This document shows positions 52,123-62,551 of a stretch of DNA of 64,000 nucleotides, one piece after another. The translations under genes were made by a program, and so were the position numbers. A model generated the notes under the pieces. The model did no database searches. It saw only the letters and a list, made by a program, of their open reading frames with translations, and was not told the origin of the DNA. How positions within the stretch are numbered: the stretch's first letter is position 1; each line of letters opens with the position of its first letter. Source of the stretch: Salinicola avicenniae (GTDB lineage Bacteria; Pseudomonadota; Gammaproteobacteria; Pseudomonadales; Halomonadaceae); NCBI RefSeq assembly GCF_023736115.1, contig NZ_JAKQZC010000001.1, positions 434,001-498,000 on the forward strand, written 5' to 3'.

Positions 52123-53523
52123 ATGGCCGAACACTTCATCGATATTGGCGGACGACGTTACCGCTTTGAATCGCTCGGCGCGCTGATGGCGGCGGCGTCA
52201 CCTCGGCGTTCCGGCGACGAGCTGGCCGGCATCGCCGCGGAGAGTGCCGAGCAGCGCGCCGCGGCGCAGATGGCGCTGGCCGAGCTGCCGCTGACGACCT
52301 TTCTCGACGAGCCGTTGATCCCCTATGAAACCGACGAGATCACACGGCTGATTCTCGACCGCCACGACCGCACGGCGTTCGCCCCTGTGGCGAGCTTGAG
52401 CGTCGGTGAGTTCCGCAACTGGCTGCTCTCCGAGCGCGCCGATGGCGGCACGCTCAAGGCGCTCGCGCCGGGGTTGACCCCGGAGATGGTCGCCGCGGTC
52501 TCCAAACTGATGCGGGTGCAGGATCTGGTACTGGTCGGGCGCAAGTGCGAGGTCGTCACGCGCTTTCGCAATACCCTCGGCCTGCCCGGGCGTCTGGCGA
52601 CGCGGCTGCAGCCCAACCACCCCACCGATGATGCCGCCGGCATTGCCGCGAGCATCCTCGATGGCCTGCTCTACGCCAGCGGTGACGCGGTGATCGGCAT
52701 CAACCCGGCGACCGACAATACCGGCACCGTGGTGACGCTGTTGACGATGCTCGACGAGATCATCTCGCGTTACGAGATACCGACCCAGAGCTGTGTGCTG
52801 ACGCACGTGACGACCGCGATCGAGGCGATCGAGCGTGGTGCACCGACTGATCTGGTGTTCCAGTCGATTGCCGGCACCGAGGCGGCCAATCGCGGCTTTG
52901 GCATCGACCTCTCGCTGCTGCGCGAAGGCCAGGACGCGGCGCGCTCGCTGGGTCGCGGCACGCTCGGCGACAATGTCATGTACTTCGAGACCGGCCAGGG
53001 CAGCGCGCTGTCGGCGGATGCCCATCATGGGCTCGATCAGCAGACGCTGGAGGCGCGCGCCTATGGTGTCGCGCGTGAGTTCTCGCCGCTGCTGGTCAAC
53101 ACCGTGGTCGGCTTCATCGGCCCGGAGTATCTGTTCGATGGCAAGCAGATCATCCGCGCCGGGCTCGAGGATCACTTCTGCGGCAAGCTGCTCGGCGTGC
53201 CGATGGGCTGCGACATCTGCTATACCAACCACGCCGAGGCGGATCAGGACGATATGGATATGCTGCTGACCCTGCTCGGCGCGGCCGGCTGCAACTACAT
53301 CATGGGCATTCCGGGCTCGGACGACATCATGCTCAACTACCAGACCACGTCGTTTCACGATGCGCTCTACCTGCGCGAAGTGCTGGGCCGTCGGCCGGCG
53401 CCGGAGTTCGAGACATGGCTGGAATCGAGCGGCATCTATCGGCACGGCAAGGGGATCGCCTTCGCCAACGCGTTGCCGGCGCGCTTTCAGCATGTGCTCG
53501 CCGATGCCGGAGCGCCGACATGA
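52123..53523 (+). CDS. eutB: Ethanolamine ammonia-lyase, large subunit
   Basis: EutB with EutC uses adenosylcobalamin to convert ethanolamine to acetaldehyde and ammonia. The 466-residue product has the family stretches LMRVQDLVLVGRK, LQPNHPTDDAAGIAASILDGLLYASGDAVIGINPATDN, and HHGLDQQTLEARAYGVAREF, and is full length. ATG 52123 has a weak ribosome site. eutC overlaps by four bases. No microcompartment, reactivase (eutA) or aldehyde dehydrogenase genes are within the window; soluble EutBC systems of this kind occur in Pseudomonas-like organisms. Confidence 0.96.
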   Translation: MAEHFIDIGGRRYRFESLGALMAAASPRRSGDELAGIAAESAEQRAAAQMALAELPLTTFLDEPLIPYETDEITRLILDRHDRTAFAPVASLSVGEFRNWLLSERADGGTLKALAPGLTPEMVAAVSKLMRVQDLVLVGRKCEVVTRFRNTLGLPGRLATRLQPNHPTDDAAGIAASILDGLLYASGDAVIGINPATDNTGTVVTLLTMLDEIISRYEIPTQSCVLTHVTTAIEAIERGAPTDLVFQSIAGTEAANRGFGIDLSLLREGQDAARSLGRGTLGDNVMYFETGQGSALSADAHHGLDQQTLEARAYGVAREFSPLLVNTVVGFIGPEYLFDGKQIIRAGLEDHFCGKLLGVPMGCDICYTNHAEADQDDMDMLLTLLGAAGCNYIMGIPGSDDIMLNYQTTSFHDALYLREVLGRRPAPEFETWLESSGIYRHGKGIAFANALPARFQHVLADAGAPT

Positions 53524-54332
53524 CGCAACGCGACAGCCGTTCCGTGACCGTGGTCAACCCCTGGCGGCGCCTGCGCGACCTGACCGACGCCCGCATTGGC
53601 CTGGGGCGCGCCGGTAGCAGTCTGCCGACCGATGCCCAGCTGGCCTTCCAGATGGACCACGCTCGCGCTCGCGATGCGGTTCACATGGCGCTGGATACCG
53701 AGTTGCTGATGCCCGAACTCGACGCGCGCTTTCCACTGGCGCTGCGTCTCCACAGTCAGGCGGCGGATCGCGACGAATACCTGCGCCGCCCGGATCTGGG
53801 GCGGCGGCTGGCCCAGGCGTCGGCGGACGAGCTCGCCCGGCTCGAGCTGGCGCCCTCCGATGTCTCGGTCTGCGTGGTCGACGGACTCTCGGCGCGGGCG
53901 ATTCACGCACAGGTGGTGCCGTTTCTCGATGCCGTGCTGCCGGCCATCGAGCGGCTAGGGCTGTCGCTCGCGCCGGTGGCGCTGGTCGAGCAGGGTCGTG
54001 TCGCCATCGGTGACCCGATCGGCGAGGCGCTCGGTGCGCGCATGAGCGTGGTGCTGATCGGCGAGCGGCCCGGGCTCAGCTCGCCGGACAGTCTCGGCGT
54101 CTACTTCACATGGGCGCCGCAGAGCGGCCGCCGCGACAGCGAGCGCAACTGCATCTCCAACATCCGCCCGCGCGGACTCTCCTACGCCAATGCCGCCAAG
54201 CTGCTCGCCTACCTGATGCGCGAAGCACAGGCCCTCGGTGCCTCTGGTGTCGCGCTCAAGGATGACAGCGAGGTCGACTCGCAGCTCGGCGACGGCCGCG
54301 AGGGCAACTTTCTGTTGCCGTCGCAAGACTGA
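53520..54332 (+). CDS. eutC: Ethanolamine ammonia-lyase, small subunit
   Basis: The small subunit that binds cobalamin together with EutB. Family motifs in the 270-residue product are NPWRRLRDLTDARIGLGRAGSSLPTDAQLAFQMDHARARDAVH, VVDGLSARA, LIGERPGLSSPDSLGVYFTW, and ERNCISNIRPRGLSYANAAKLL. ATG 53520 overlaps the eutB stop (ATGA) and agrees with the family start. The N-terminal microcompartment-targeting extension seen in enterobacteria is absent, as expected for a cytosolic enzyme. Confidence 0.96.
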   Translation: MTQRDSRSVTVVNPWRRLRDLTDARIGLGRAGSSLPTDAQLAFQMDHARARDAVHMALDTELLMPELDARFPLALRLHSQAADRDEYLRRPDLGRRLAQASADELARLELAPSDVSVCVVDGLSARAIHAQVVPFLDAVLPAIERLGLSLAPVALVEQGRVAIGDPIGEALGARMSVVLIGERPGLSSPDSLGVYFTWAPQSGRRDSERNCISNIRPRGLSYANAAKLLAYLMREAQALGASGVALKDDSEVDSQLGDGREGNFLLPSQD

Positions 54333-54371
54333 CCCCCAGCCTCGCTGGGTCTCAGCCCCCGAATCGATCGT

Positions 54372-54398
54372 TTGCGCCAGATTAAAGTCCGGGCGCAA
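54372..54398. promoter_or_regulatory. Inverted repeat upstream of the choline-sulfatase gene
   Basis: TTGCGCC (54372-54378) and GGCGCAA (54392-54398) are complementary arms separated by 13 bases, about 40 bases before the start. It could be a regulator's operator, but arms this short may be chance. Confidence 0.4.
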
Positions 54399-54435
54399 GC
54401 TGGATTCACCATAACCGAGGGTTCCGGGGGGACCG

Positions 54436-55962
54436 ATGACACGACCCAATATTCTGGTGCTGATGGCCGATCAGGTGAACGGCACGCTGTTCGAGGATGG
54501 CCCGGCGGACTTTCTGCACATGCCGAACCTGAAGGCGCTGGCCGCGCGCTCGGCGCGTTTTTCCAAGGCCTATACGCCGAGCTATCTCTGCGCGCCGGGG
54601 CGTGCCGCGTTCATGTCCGGCCAGTTGCCGTCGCGCTCCGGTGTTTACGACAACGCCGCCGAATTCCCTTCCAGCATTCCGACCTGGGCGCACCATCTGC
54701 GTCGTGCCGGCTACGCGACCTGTCTCTCCGGCAAGATGCACTTCGTCGGCCCGGATCAACTCCACGGCTTCGAGTCGCGCCTGACCACCGATGTCTATCC
54801 CGCCGATTTCGGCTGGACGCCGGATTACCGCAAGCCCGGCGAGCGCATCGACTGGTGGTATCACAATCTCGGCTCGGTCACCGGCGCGGGCGTCGCCGAG
54901 ATCTCCAACCAGATGGAGTACGATGACGAGGTCGCCTTCCTGGCCGAGCAGAAACTCTACGACCTGGCCCGCGGTCACGACGCACGACCGTGGGCGATGT
55001 GCGTGAGCTTCACGCATCCGCACGACCCCTATGTGGCGCGACGCAAGTACTGGGATCTCTACGCCGATTGCGAGCACTTGGAACCGACATTGGCCGAAGT
55101 GCCCTATGCCGAGCAGGACCCGCATTCCCAGCGTCTCTATGTGGCCAATGACTACACGCAGTTCGATATCCAGCCCGAGCACGTGCGGCGGGCGCGCCGC
55201 GGCTATTTTGCCAACCTCTCGTATGTCGATGACAAGATCGGTGGCATTCTCGATGTGCTCGAGCGCACACGCATGCTCGACGACACGCTGATTCTGTTCG
55301 TCTCCGATCACGGCGACATGCTCGGCGAGCGCGGATTGTGGTTCAAGATGAGCCCGTTCGAGGGCTCCTCCCGGGTGCCGCTGATGATCGGTGGTCCGGG
55401 TATCACCCCGGGGCGTATCGACGATCCGGTCTCGACGCTCGACGTCAACGCCACGCTGGCCGATCTGGTCGGGCTCGATCTGTCGGCGATCGAACCCTGG
55501 ACCGACGGCGAATCGCTGGTGCCGCTGATGCCGGGGGCCGCCCCAGGGAGGCGGCGCGAAACGCCCGTCTATCTGGAGTACGCCGCCGAAGGCACCGACG
55601 CGCCGCTGGTGACGATTCGCCAGGGCCGCTACAAGTTCAATCACTGCGAACTCGACCCGCCGCAACTCTTCGATCTCGAGACGGACCCGATGGAGCAGCG
55701 CAATCTGGCCGAAGATGCTGACCATGCCGAGCTGCTGGCGGACTTTCAGCGCCAGTGTCGCGAGCGCTGGGACATGGCCCGGTTCGACGCCGAGGTGCGC
55801 GAGAGCCAGGCACGGCGGCTGATCGTCTATGAAGCACTGCGCAACGGTGCCTACTATCCCTGGGATCATCAGCCGCTACAGGTCGCCTCCGAGCGCTATA
55901 TGCGCAATCACATGGATCTCAACGTCCTGGAAGACTCCCAGCGCTATCCCCGCGGGGAGTGA
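54436..55962 (+). CDS. betC: Choline-sulfatase
   Basis: BetC hydrolyses choline-O-sulfate to choline and sulfate; choline then feeds glycine betaine synthesis. The 508-residue product has the sulfatase core: PNILVLMADQ (metal Asp), the formylglycine motif CAPGR (Cys52) in YLCAPGRAAFMSGQLPSRSGVYDNAAEF, CLSGKMHFVGPDQLHGFE, and FVSDHGDMLGERG. The C-terminal choline-sulfatase extension is also present (EVRESQARRLIVYEALRNGAYYPWDHQP). GGGGGGA precedes ATG 54436. No betI/betT neighbours are visible. No signal peptide is seen, so it is cytoplasmic. Confidence 0.92.
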   Translation: MTRPNILVLMADQVNGTLFEDGPADFLHMPNLKALAARSARFSKAYTPSYLCAPGRAAFMSGQLPSRSGVYDNAAEFPSSIPTWAHHLRRAGYATCLSGKMHFVGPDQLHGFESRLTTDVYPADFGWTPDYRKPGERIDWWYHNLGSVTGAGVAEISNQMEYDDEVAFLAEQKLYDLARGHDARPWAMCVSFTHPHDPYVARRKYWDLYADCEHLEPTLAEVPYAEQDPHSQRLYVANDYTQFDIQPEHVRRARRGYFANLSYVDDKIGGILDVLERTRMLDDTLILFVSDHGDMLGERGLWFKMSPFEGSSRVPLMIGGPGITPGRIDDPVSTLDVNATLADLVGLDLSAIEPWTDGESLVPLMPGAAPGRRRETPVYLEYAAEGTDAPLVTIRQGRYKFNHCELDPPQLFDLETDPMEQRNLAEDADHAELLADFQRQCRERWDMARFDAEVRESQARRLIVYEALRNGAYYPWDHQPLQVASERYMRNHMDLNVLEDSQRYPRGE

Positions 55963-56056
55963 CGGTTCGCCTCGTTCCTTCAAGCCAGCCCCTTAAAGCC
56001 GGTCCCTTCAAGGCGTGCACGCAGCGACGCGGATGTTGATCGCGGCCGACCGGGCG

Positions 56057-56085
56057 GTGACCCGGTCGGCAACGGCGCGTACAAT
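56057..56085 (+). promoter_or_regulatory. Sigma-70 promoter before the ABC-F gene
   Basis: GTGACC and TACAAT are exactly 17 bases apart. The -35 lies within a GC-rich hairpin, CCGACCGGG/CCCGGTCGG (56046-56069), which may also act as a weak terminator for betC. Confidence 0.55.
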
Positions 56086-56168
56086 GCGCCTTCGACATAG
56101 GTCGATATCCCTGCTGATCGACGACCGATGCCGATTCATTCACGCCGTTTCCCCGCGAGATCCCCGCT

Positions 56169-57758
<1,590 letters not shown>

Positions 57759-57880
57759 GCCGATCGGCCAGTGGCCTATGCGCGACGGGCGGCGAGGTGA
57801 TCGTGCCGGCAGGAATGGACTACGCTGAAACCGGTTCTGTCCATCTCCGGTTCTGTCCTTCTATTGAGGAGCGTACTCCC

Positions 57881-58486
57881 ATGCCCGTCGATCCCTCTCG
57901 CACCGCGCTGGTGCTGATCGAATTCCAGAACGACTTCACCACCGAAGGCGGGGTTCTGCACGACGCCGTCGAGACGGTCATGACGAGCAGCGACATGCTC
58001 GCCAACACCCGGCGTGTCGTGGCCGAGGCGCGCGAGGCAGGGGTCGCCATCCTGCACGCGCCGATCCACTTCGCGCCGGGCTACGCCGAGATCACCGCTC
58101 ATCCCTACGGGATTCTGGCCGGCGTGGTCGAGGGCAACGCCTTCGTCAAGGGCGAGTGGGGCGCCGAGATCTGCGAGTCGCTGGCGCCGCAGCCCGGCGA
58201 TATCGTCGTCGAGGGCAAGCGCGGACTGGACACCTTCGCCTCCACCAATCTCGATTTCATGCTGCGCAGCAAGGGGATCGAGACGATCGCGCTGGCCGGT
58301 TTTCTGACCAACTGCTGTGTCGAATCGACCATGCGCACCGGCTACGAGCGCGGCTTCGAGGTGCTGACGCTGACCGATTGCGTCGCCGCGACCAGCCAGG
58401 CGGAGCACGATGCCGCGATCGCCTACGACTATCCGATGTTCTCCAAGCCGATTTCGGCCGCGGATTTCCTTGCCCTGCTGCCCTGA
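57881..58486 (+). CDS. Isochorismatase-family cysteine hydrolase
   Basis: A 201-residue hydrolase of the isochorismatase-like fold. The catalytic triad can be read as Asp in LIEFQNDF, Lys in GDIVVEGKRGLDTF and Cys in GFLTNCCVESTMRTGYERGFEV. The cis-peptide VAAT element follows. Substrates in this family range from isochorismate to N-carbamoyl, nicotinamide and peroxyureido compounds, and the sequence does not settle which. ATG 57881 follows GAGGA by ten bases. CCGGTTCTGTCC occurs twice (57831 and 57847) just upstream. Confidence 0.85.
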   Translation: MPVDPSRTALVLIEFQNDFTTEGGVLHDAVETVMTSSDMLANTRRVVAEAREAGVAILHAPIHFAPGYAEITAHPYGILAGVVEGNAFVKGEWGAEICESLAPQPGDIVVEGKRGLDTFASTNLDFMLRSKGIETIALAGFLTNCCVESTMRTGYERGFEVLTLTDCVAATSQAEHDAAIAYDYPMFSKPISAADFLALLP

Positions 58487-58669
58487 GAACGTGACGACAG
58501 GGATCGAAACGCGATTTCTGCGGTCTATCGCTCCATCGATGCCGATAACCTGCTCTCATCACAAGGCGCCGCCTGGGTGAGGGTGCGTCATCGGCGCTGA
58601 CCGACGCCGGCGCAGCGAGGCGCCGGGTCCACCGCAGATCCGCGGGACTCGATGAAGGAGCGACGAGCG

Positions 58670-60022
58670 ATGATGTCACGGATGCGACCCTTGACCCTGG
58701 CGGCAACGGCCGTGCTGACGACCCTGTCGGCCACTGCGGTCCAGGCACTCCCCAGCAGTTTTCCCACCGGTACCACGGTCTATGATCCCGAGCGTGCCTA
58801 CAACGGTTATGTCCTGTTCCCCGGCGGCGATCGCAAGACGCACCTGATCGACATGAACGGCAACGAAGTGCACCGCTGGGATCACGAGAGCTTTCCGCCG
58901 GTGCCGCTGGGGACCGCTCGCGATAGCGGCGAACCGGGTCATGTGCTGGTCCAGCTGGCGCGTGCCGAGACGCTGCCCGAGCATGCCAGCCCCGGCAACG
59001 GTCTGACCAACGCGTCGGTCGCGGAGCTCGACTGGGCGGGCGACGTACAGTGGCAGTGGGGCAGTCAGGATGCGCCGGTCTACCAGCACCACGACATGCA
59101 TCGCGCCGAGAACGGCCACACCCTGGTGCTGACGGCCGACCTGCGCGAGATCAACGGCCTCGACTTCGAGATTATCGACAATGCCATCGAAGAGGTGAAC
59201 GCCGAGGGCGATGTGGTCTGGTCCTGGTCCGTTGGCGACCACCTCGACGCCCTGGGCTTTTCCGATACGCGGCTGCGGGCATTGAAGGACGCCGAGGACC
59301 CTGACTTTCTGCACCTCAACACGGCGGTGCCGCTGGGGCCCAATCGCTGGTACGAGGCGGGCGACGAGCGTTTCGCACCGGACAACATTCTGGTCAATTC
59401 GCGCAACGCCAACGTCACGTTCATCGTCGATCACGACAGTGATGAGGTCGTCTGGCAGATCGGCCCCGATTTCCCGGCGCTCCAGCTCAACGGCGAACTC
59501 GGCCGCGCCGTGGATCAGACGGTCGGTTCGCACGACACTCACCTGATCCCCGAGGGCCTGCCCGGTGCCGGTAACCTGCTGATCTTCGACAATCAGGGTA
59601 ACGCCGGCTTCCCGCCGTCGAAGCAGGGATTCTTCTCCTCGTCGCGGGTGATCGAGGTGGACCCGAGTACCCACGAGATTGTCTGGCAGTACACCGGCAG
59701 TCAGTCCGGCCGCGCGCCCTACAGCTTCTACAGCTCGTTCATCTCCAGCGCGCGGCGCCTGCCCAACGGCAACACGCTGATCGACGAAGGTCAGAACGGT
59801 CGCCTGTTCCAGGTCACGCCCGAGGGCGAGATCGTCTGGGAATACGTGAGCCCCTACTTCGGCAAGTCGATGCCGAACGACGATTACGTCACCAATCAGG
59901 TCTATCGCGCGCAGCTGGTCGACTATGACTGGGCTCCCGAGGGCACGCCGCGCGAGGAGACGCCGGTCGTTCCCGACTGCGAGCGCTATATCGCCGCGCC
60001 GGGCTGCGAGCCGGACGCGTGA
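58670..60022 (+). CDS. Exported arylsulfotransferase-family protein
   Basis: A 450-residue protein with a signal peptide (RPLTLAATAVLTTLSATAVQA, cleaved near residue 29), so periplasmic. The repeated beta-propeller blades carry the ASST pattern: HHDMHRAENGHTLVL, HLNTAVPLGPNRW, SHDTHLIPEGLPGAGNLLIF, and SSARRLPNGNTLIDEGQNGRLFQVTPEGEIVWEYVSP. E. coli-type enzymes move sulfate from one phenol to another through a catalytic histidine; several conserved His are present but the exact one is not assigned. ATG 58670 follows AAGGAG; the upstream ATG 58652 is less likely. It may link to the nearby choline-sulfatase (inference). Confidence 0.85.
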   Translation: MMSRMRPLTLAATAVLTTLSATAVQALPSSFPTGTTVYDPERAYNGYVLFPGGDRKTHLIDMNGNEVHRWDHESFPPVPLGTARDSGEPGHVLVQLARAETLPEHASPGNGLTNASVAELDWAGDVQWQWGSQDAPVYQHHDMHRAENGHTLVLTADLREINGLDFEIIDNAIEEVNAEGDVVWSWSVGDHLDALGFSDTRLRALKDAEDPDFLHLNTAVPLGPNRWYEAGDERFAPDNILVNSRNANVTFIVDHDSDEVVWQIGPDFPALQLNGELGRAVDQTVGSHDTHLIPEGLPGAGNLLIFDNQGNAGFPPSKQGFFSSSRVIEVDPSTHEIVWQYTGSQSGRAPYSFYSSFISSARRLPNGNTLIDEGQNGRLFQVTPEGEIVWEYVSPYFGKSMPNDDYVTNQVYRAQLVDYDWAPEGTPREETPVVPDCERYIAAPGCEPDA

Positions 60023-60051
60023 CGTGCACGCGATGACGGCGTAACGCGCGA

Positions 60052-60089
60052 CCGCCCGGCCTGACGGCAAAGCGCCGCAGTCCGGGCGG
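60052..60089. terminator. Hairpin downstream of the arylsulfotransferase gene
   Basis: CCGCCCGG pairs with CCGGGCGG, with inner CTG/CAG and CGGC/GCCG pairs. No T run follows. It lies between the arylsulfotransferase and hemG genes. Confidence 0.4.
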
Positions 60090-60148
60090 ATGCAGCCCGC
60101 GGTCTGGCTGCGTAAACTGGGTAGCGTCACCTACCCGCGCGAGTATCC

Positions 60149-61621
60149 ATGTCCGCTTCCCTTGATATCCCTGCTAGCCACACCGACGCCGCCCGCCACG
60201 ACGCGGCGTCCGCGCCGCTCGATGTGCTTGTGGTCGGCGGCGGCGCTACCGGCCTGGCGGCGACCTGGAGCCTGGCCCGACGAGGCCGGCGCGTCGCCCT
60301 GCTGGAGCGCGGTGCCGCGTTCGGCGGCAATCTGCAGACCGAGCGCGATGGCGACTGGCAGATCGAGCACGGCCCCAATACGGTAATCATGAAGCCGCCG
60401 TTGTACGCGCTGCTCGAGCAGCTCGAGCTGCTCGACGAGGCGCAGGCCGCGAATGCTGTCGCCAACAAGCGCTACGTCGTACTCGATGGGCAACTCGAGG
60501 CGCTGCCGATGAAGCCGCTGGCGGCGCTGCGCTCGCCGCTGATCGGCTGGCGTGGCTGGGCACGGCTGGCGCGAGAACCGTTCATCGGTCGTGCCCGGGG
60601 CGACGAGGAGAGCCTGGCCGGCTTTGTCGAGCGCCGGCTTGGAGAACGCATTCTGCGGCGGATGATCGACCCCTTCGTATCCGGCGTCTATGCCGGCGAT
60701 CCGGCCAGGCTGTCGGTACAGGCGGCGATGCCGCGTCTGGCCGCGTTGGAGGCGAACCATGGCTCGCTGATCCGTGGCGGACTCAAGCGGCTCAGGCAGG
60801 CCCGTCGCGAGCCGTCTCCGATACCCGCCGCCTGGCGCGGCAAGCTGGTCAGCTTCCCGCGCGGCCTGCAGCAGCTGGCCGAGCGCCTGGCAGAACGCAT
60901 CGCGGCTCAGCCGCAGGCGGCACTGGTGGCAGACTGCGAGATCGTCGCGCTGCGACGCGACGGGGCAATATGGGTCGCCGAGTCCGCGGCGGGCCGGCAG
61001 TGGCGCGCCCGCGACCTGGTCCTGGCGGTGCCGGCGCCGGTTGCGGCGCGGCTGCTGCGACCGCTGGATGAAGCGTTGGCGGCGCCCCTGACCGAGATTG
61101 CCTATCCGCCGGTCAACGCCGTGGCGCTCGGTTTCCGCGAAGCGGATATCGGGCATCCGCTGGATGGCTTCGGCGTGCTGATTCCCCGCGCGGAGGGGCG
61201 TCGTACGCTGGGCGCACTCTTCTCCTCGACGCTCTTTCCCGGGCGCGCGCCGGCCGGTCACAAGCTGCTCAACGTGTTTATCGGCGGGCGCCAGGACCCG
61301 GAGGCGGCCACAGGCGACGATGCCGAACAGGTCGCTCGGGTGATCGCCGAGCTGCGCGACCTGCTCGGGATTCGTGGCGAGCCGGTGTGGCAACGCGTCA
61401 CGCGTTGGCCGCAGGCAATTCCACAGTACGAGCTCGGCCATCTGGCGCGCCTCGAGGCGCTGGATGCCGCGCTCGCCGCGCAGGACGGCCTGCACCTGGC
61501 CGGCAACTGGCGCGGCGGTATCGCGGTCGGCGACTGTCTCGAAAACGGGCGCCTGCTGGGCGAGGCGCTGGCCGACGCCGCCGTGGAGGCGCCGGACCCG
61601 CGAGGTGGCGGCGGGGCGTAA
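60149..61621 (+). CDS. hemG: Oxygen-dependent protoporphyrinogen oxidase
   Basis: An FAD enzyme that oxidises protoporphyrinogen IX to protoporphyrin IX, the step before ferrochelatase. The 490-residue product has the dinucleotide-binding motif VLVVGGGATGLAATWSLARRG near residue 27, GGNLQTERDGDWQIEHGPNTV, RMIDPFVSGVYAGDP, FPRGLQQLAERL, and the C-terminal HLAGNWRGGIAVGDCLENGR flavin motif, all typical of the HemG/HemY(Bacillus) type. It is 52 kb from hemCDXY and ends 5 bases before a convergent HAD gene. The start is ATG 60149; a short Ala-rich leader precedes the Rossmann fold. Confidence 0.92.
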   Translation: MSASLDIPASHTDAARHDAASAPLDVLVVGGGATGLAATWSLARRGRRVALLERGAAFGGNLQTERDGDWQIEHGPNTVIMKPPLYALLEQLELLDEAQAANAVANKRYVVLDGQLEALPMKPLAALRSPLIGWRGWARLAREPFIGRARGDEESLAGFVERRLGERILRRMIDPFVSGVYAGDPARLSVQAAMPRLAALEANHGSLIRGGLKRLRQARREPSPIPAAWRGKLVSFPRGLQQLAERLAERIAAQPQAALVADCEIVALRRDGAIWVAESAAGRQWRARDLVLAVPAPVAARLLRPLDEALAAPLTEIAYPPVNAVALGFREADIGHPLDGFGVLIPRAEGRRTLGALFSSTLFPGRAPAGHKLLNVFIGGRQDPEAATGDDAEQVARVIAELRDLLGIRGEPVWQRVTRWPQAIPQYELGHLARLEALDAALAAQDGLHLAGNWRGGIAVGDCLENGRLLGEALADAAVEAPDPRGGGGA

Positions 61622-61626
61622 GGAGC

Positions 61627-62424
61627 TTACTTGTCGACCAGCTCCGCCACCGACGACAGCGTCTCCTTGGGCCGGAACGGGTAACGCTCGATCTCGGCCT
61701 TGTCTGAGATTCCGGTCATCACCAGCACCGTGTGCATGCCGGCTTCGATACCGGCGACGATATCGGTATCCATGCGATCGCCGATCATGCCGGTATCGTC
61801 GGAGTGGACACCGAGCTTGTTCAGCGCCGAGCGGAACATCATCGGATTGGGCTTGCCGACGATATATGGCTTGCGTCCGGTCGCTTCGGTGATGAGTGCC
61901 GCCACCGCACCGGTCGCCGGCAGCACGCCCTCGGCGCTCGGCCCGGTGGCGTCGGGGTTGGTGCAGATGAAGCGAGCGCCGTCCCGGATCAGCCGGATCG
62001 CCTTGGTGATCGCCTCGAACGAGTAGGAGCGCGTCTCACCCAGCACCACATAGTCCGGTGCGGTATCGGTCATGATGAAGCCGGCCTCGTGGATGGCCGT
62101 GGTCAATCCCGCTTCGCCGACGACATGGGCCGTGCTGCCCGGCGCCTGGTCGCGAAGGAAGGCGGCAGTGGCCAGCGCCGAGGTCCAGATCCTGTCCTCC
62201 GGTACCTCGATACCGCTGTGCTTCAGCCGGGCGCTCAGGTCGCGCGGGGTGAAGATCGAGTTGTTGGTCAGTACCAGAAACGGAATCTCCCGCTCCCGCC
62301 ACTGGTTGATCAGATCCGCAGCGCCGGGGATGGCCTTGTTCTCGTGAACGAGAACGCCGTCCATATCGGTCAACCAGGATTTGATGTTGCGGCGACTCGC
62401 GGTGTTGTCTTTCTTGCTGGCCAT
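61627..62424 (-). CDS. HAD-IIA phosphatase (NagD-like)
   Basis: A 265-residue cytoplasmic phosphatase. HAD motifs are DMDGVLVHENKAIPGA (nucleophile Asp), VLTNNS, KPNPMMF (Lys) and MIGDRMDTDI. The CII cap and length fit NagD/pyridoxal-phosphatase-like enzymes, which hydrolyse nucleotides or sugar phosphates. ATG 62424 is preceded by AAGGGA at five bases; an upstream ATG at 62451 is rejected. It is convergent with hemG. Confidence 0.9.
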   Translation of the reverse strand: MASKKDNTASRRNIKSWLTDMDGVLVHENKAIPGAADLINQWREREIPFLVLTNNSIFTPRDLSARLKHSGIEVPEDRIWTSALATAAFLRDQAPGSTAHVVGEAGLTTAIHEAGFIMTDTAPDYVVLGETRSYSFEAITKAIRLIRDGARFICTNPDATGPSAEGVLPATGAVAALITEATGRKPYIVGKPNPMMFRSALNKLGVHSDDTGMIGDRMDTDIVAGIEAGMHTVLVMTGISDKAEIERYPFRPKETLSSVAELVDK

Positions 62425-62551
62425 AAAATCCCTTAGCGTGCGGAGAAACAAAGTCGCGCCGGGTGTCGACGCGACAAGGCCAGTTTAGCAACTTGTCGGC
62501 GCGCGTGCGGCCGTCGCCGTCAGCGCCTGTTTGTCGGGCTGGTCGCCGCTT

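Noticed and set aside
62472-62498. Inverted repeat CGACAAG-N13-CTTGTCG before the NagD-like gene
   Set aside because: Short arms in a GC-rich region next to a GCGC-rich stretch; may be chance and no regulator is adjacent.
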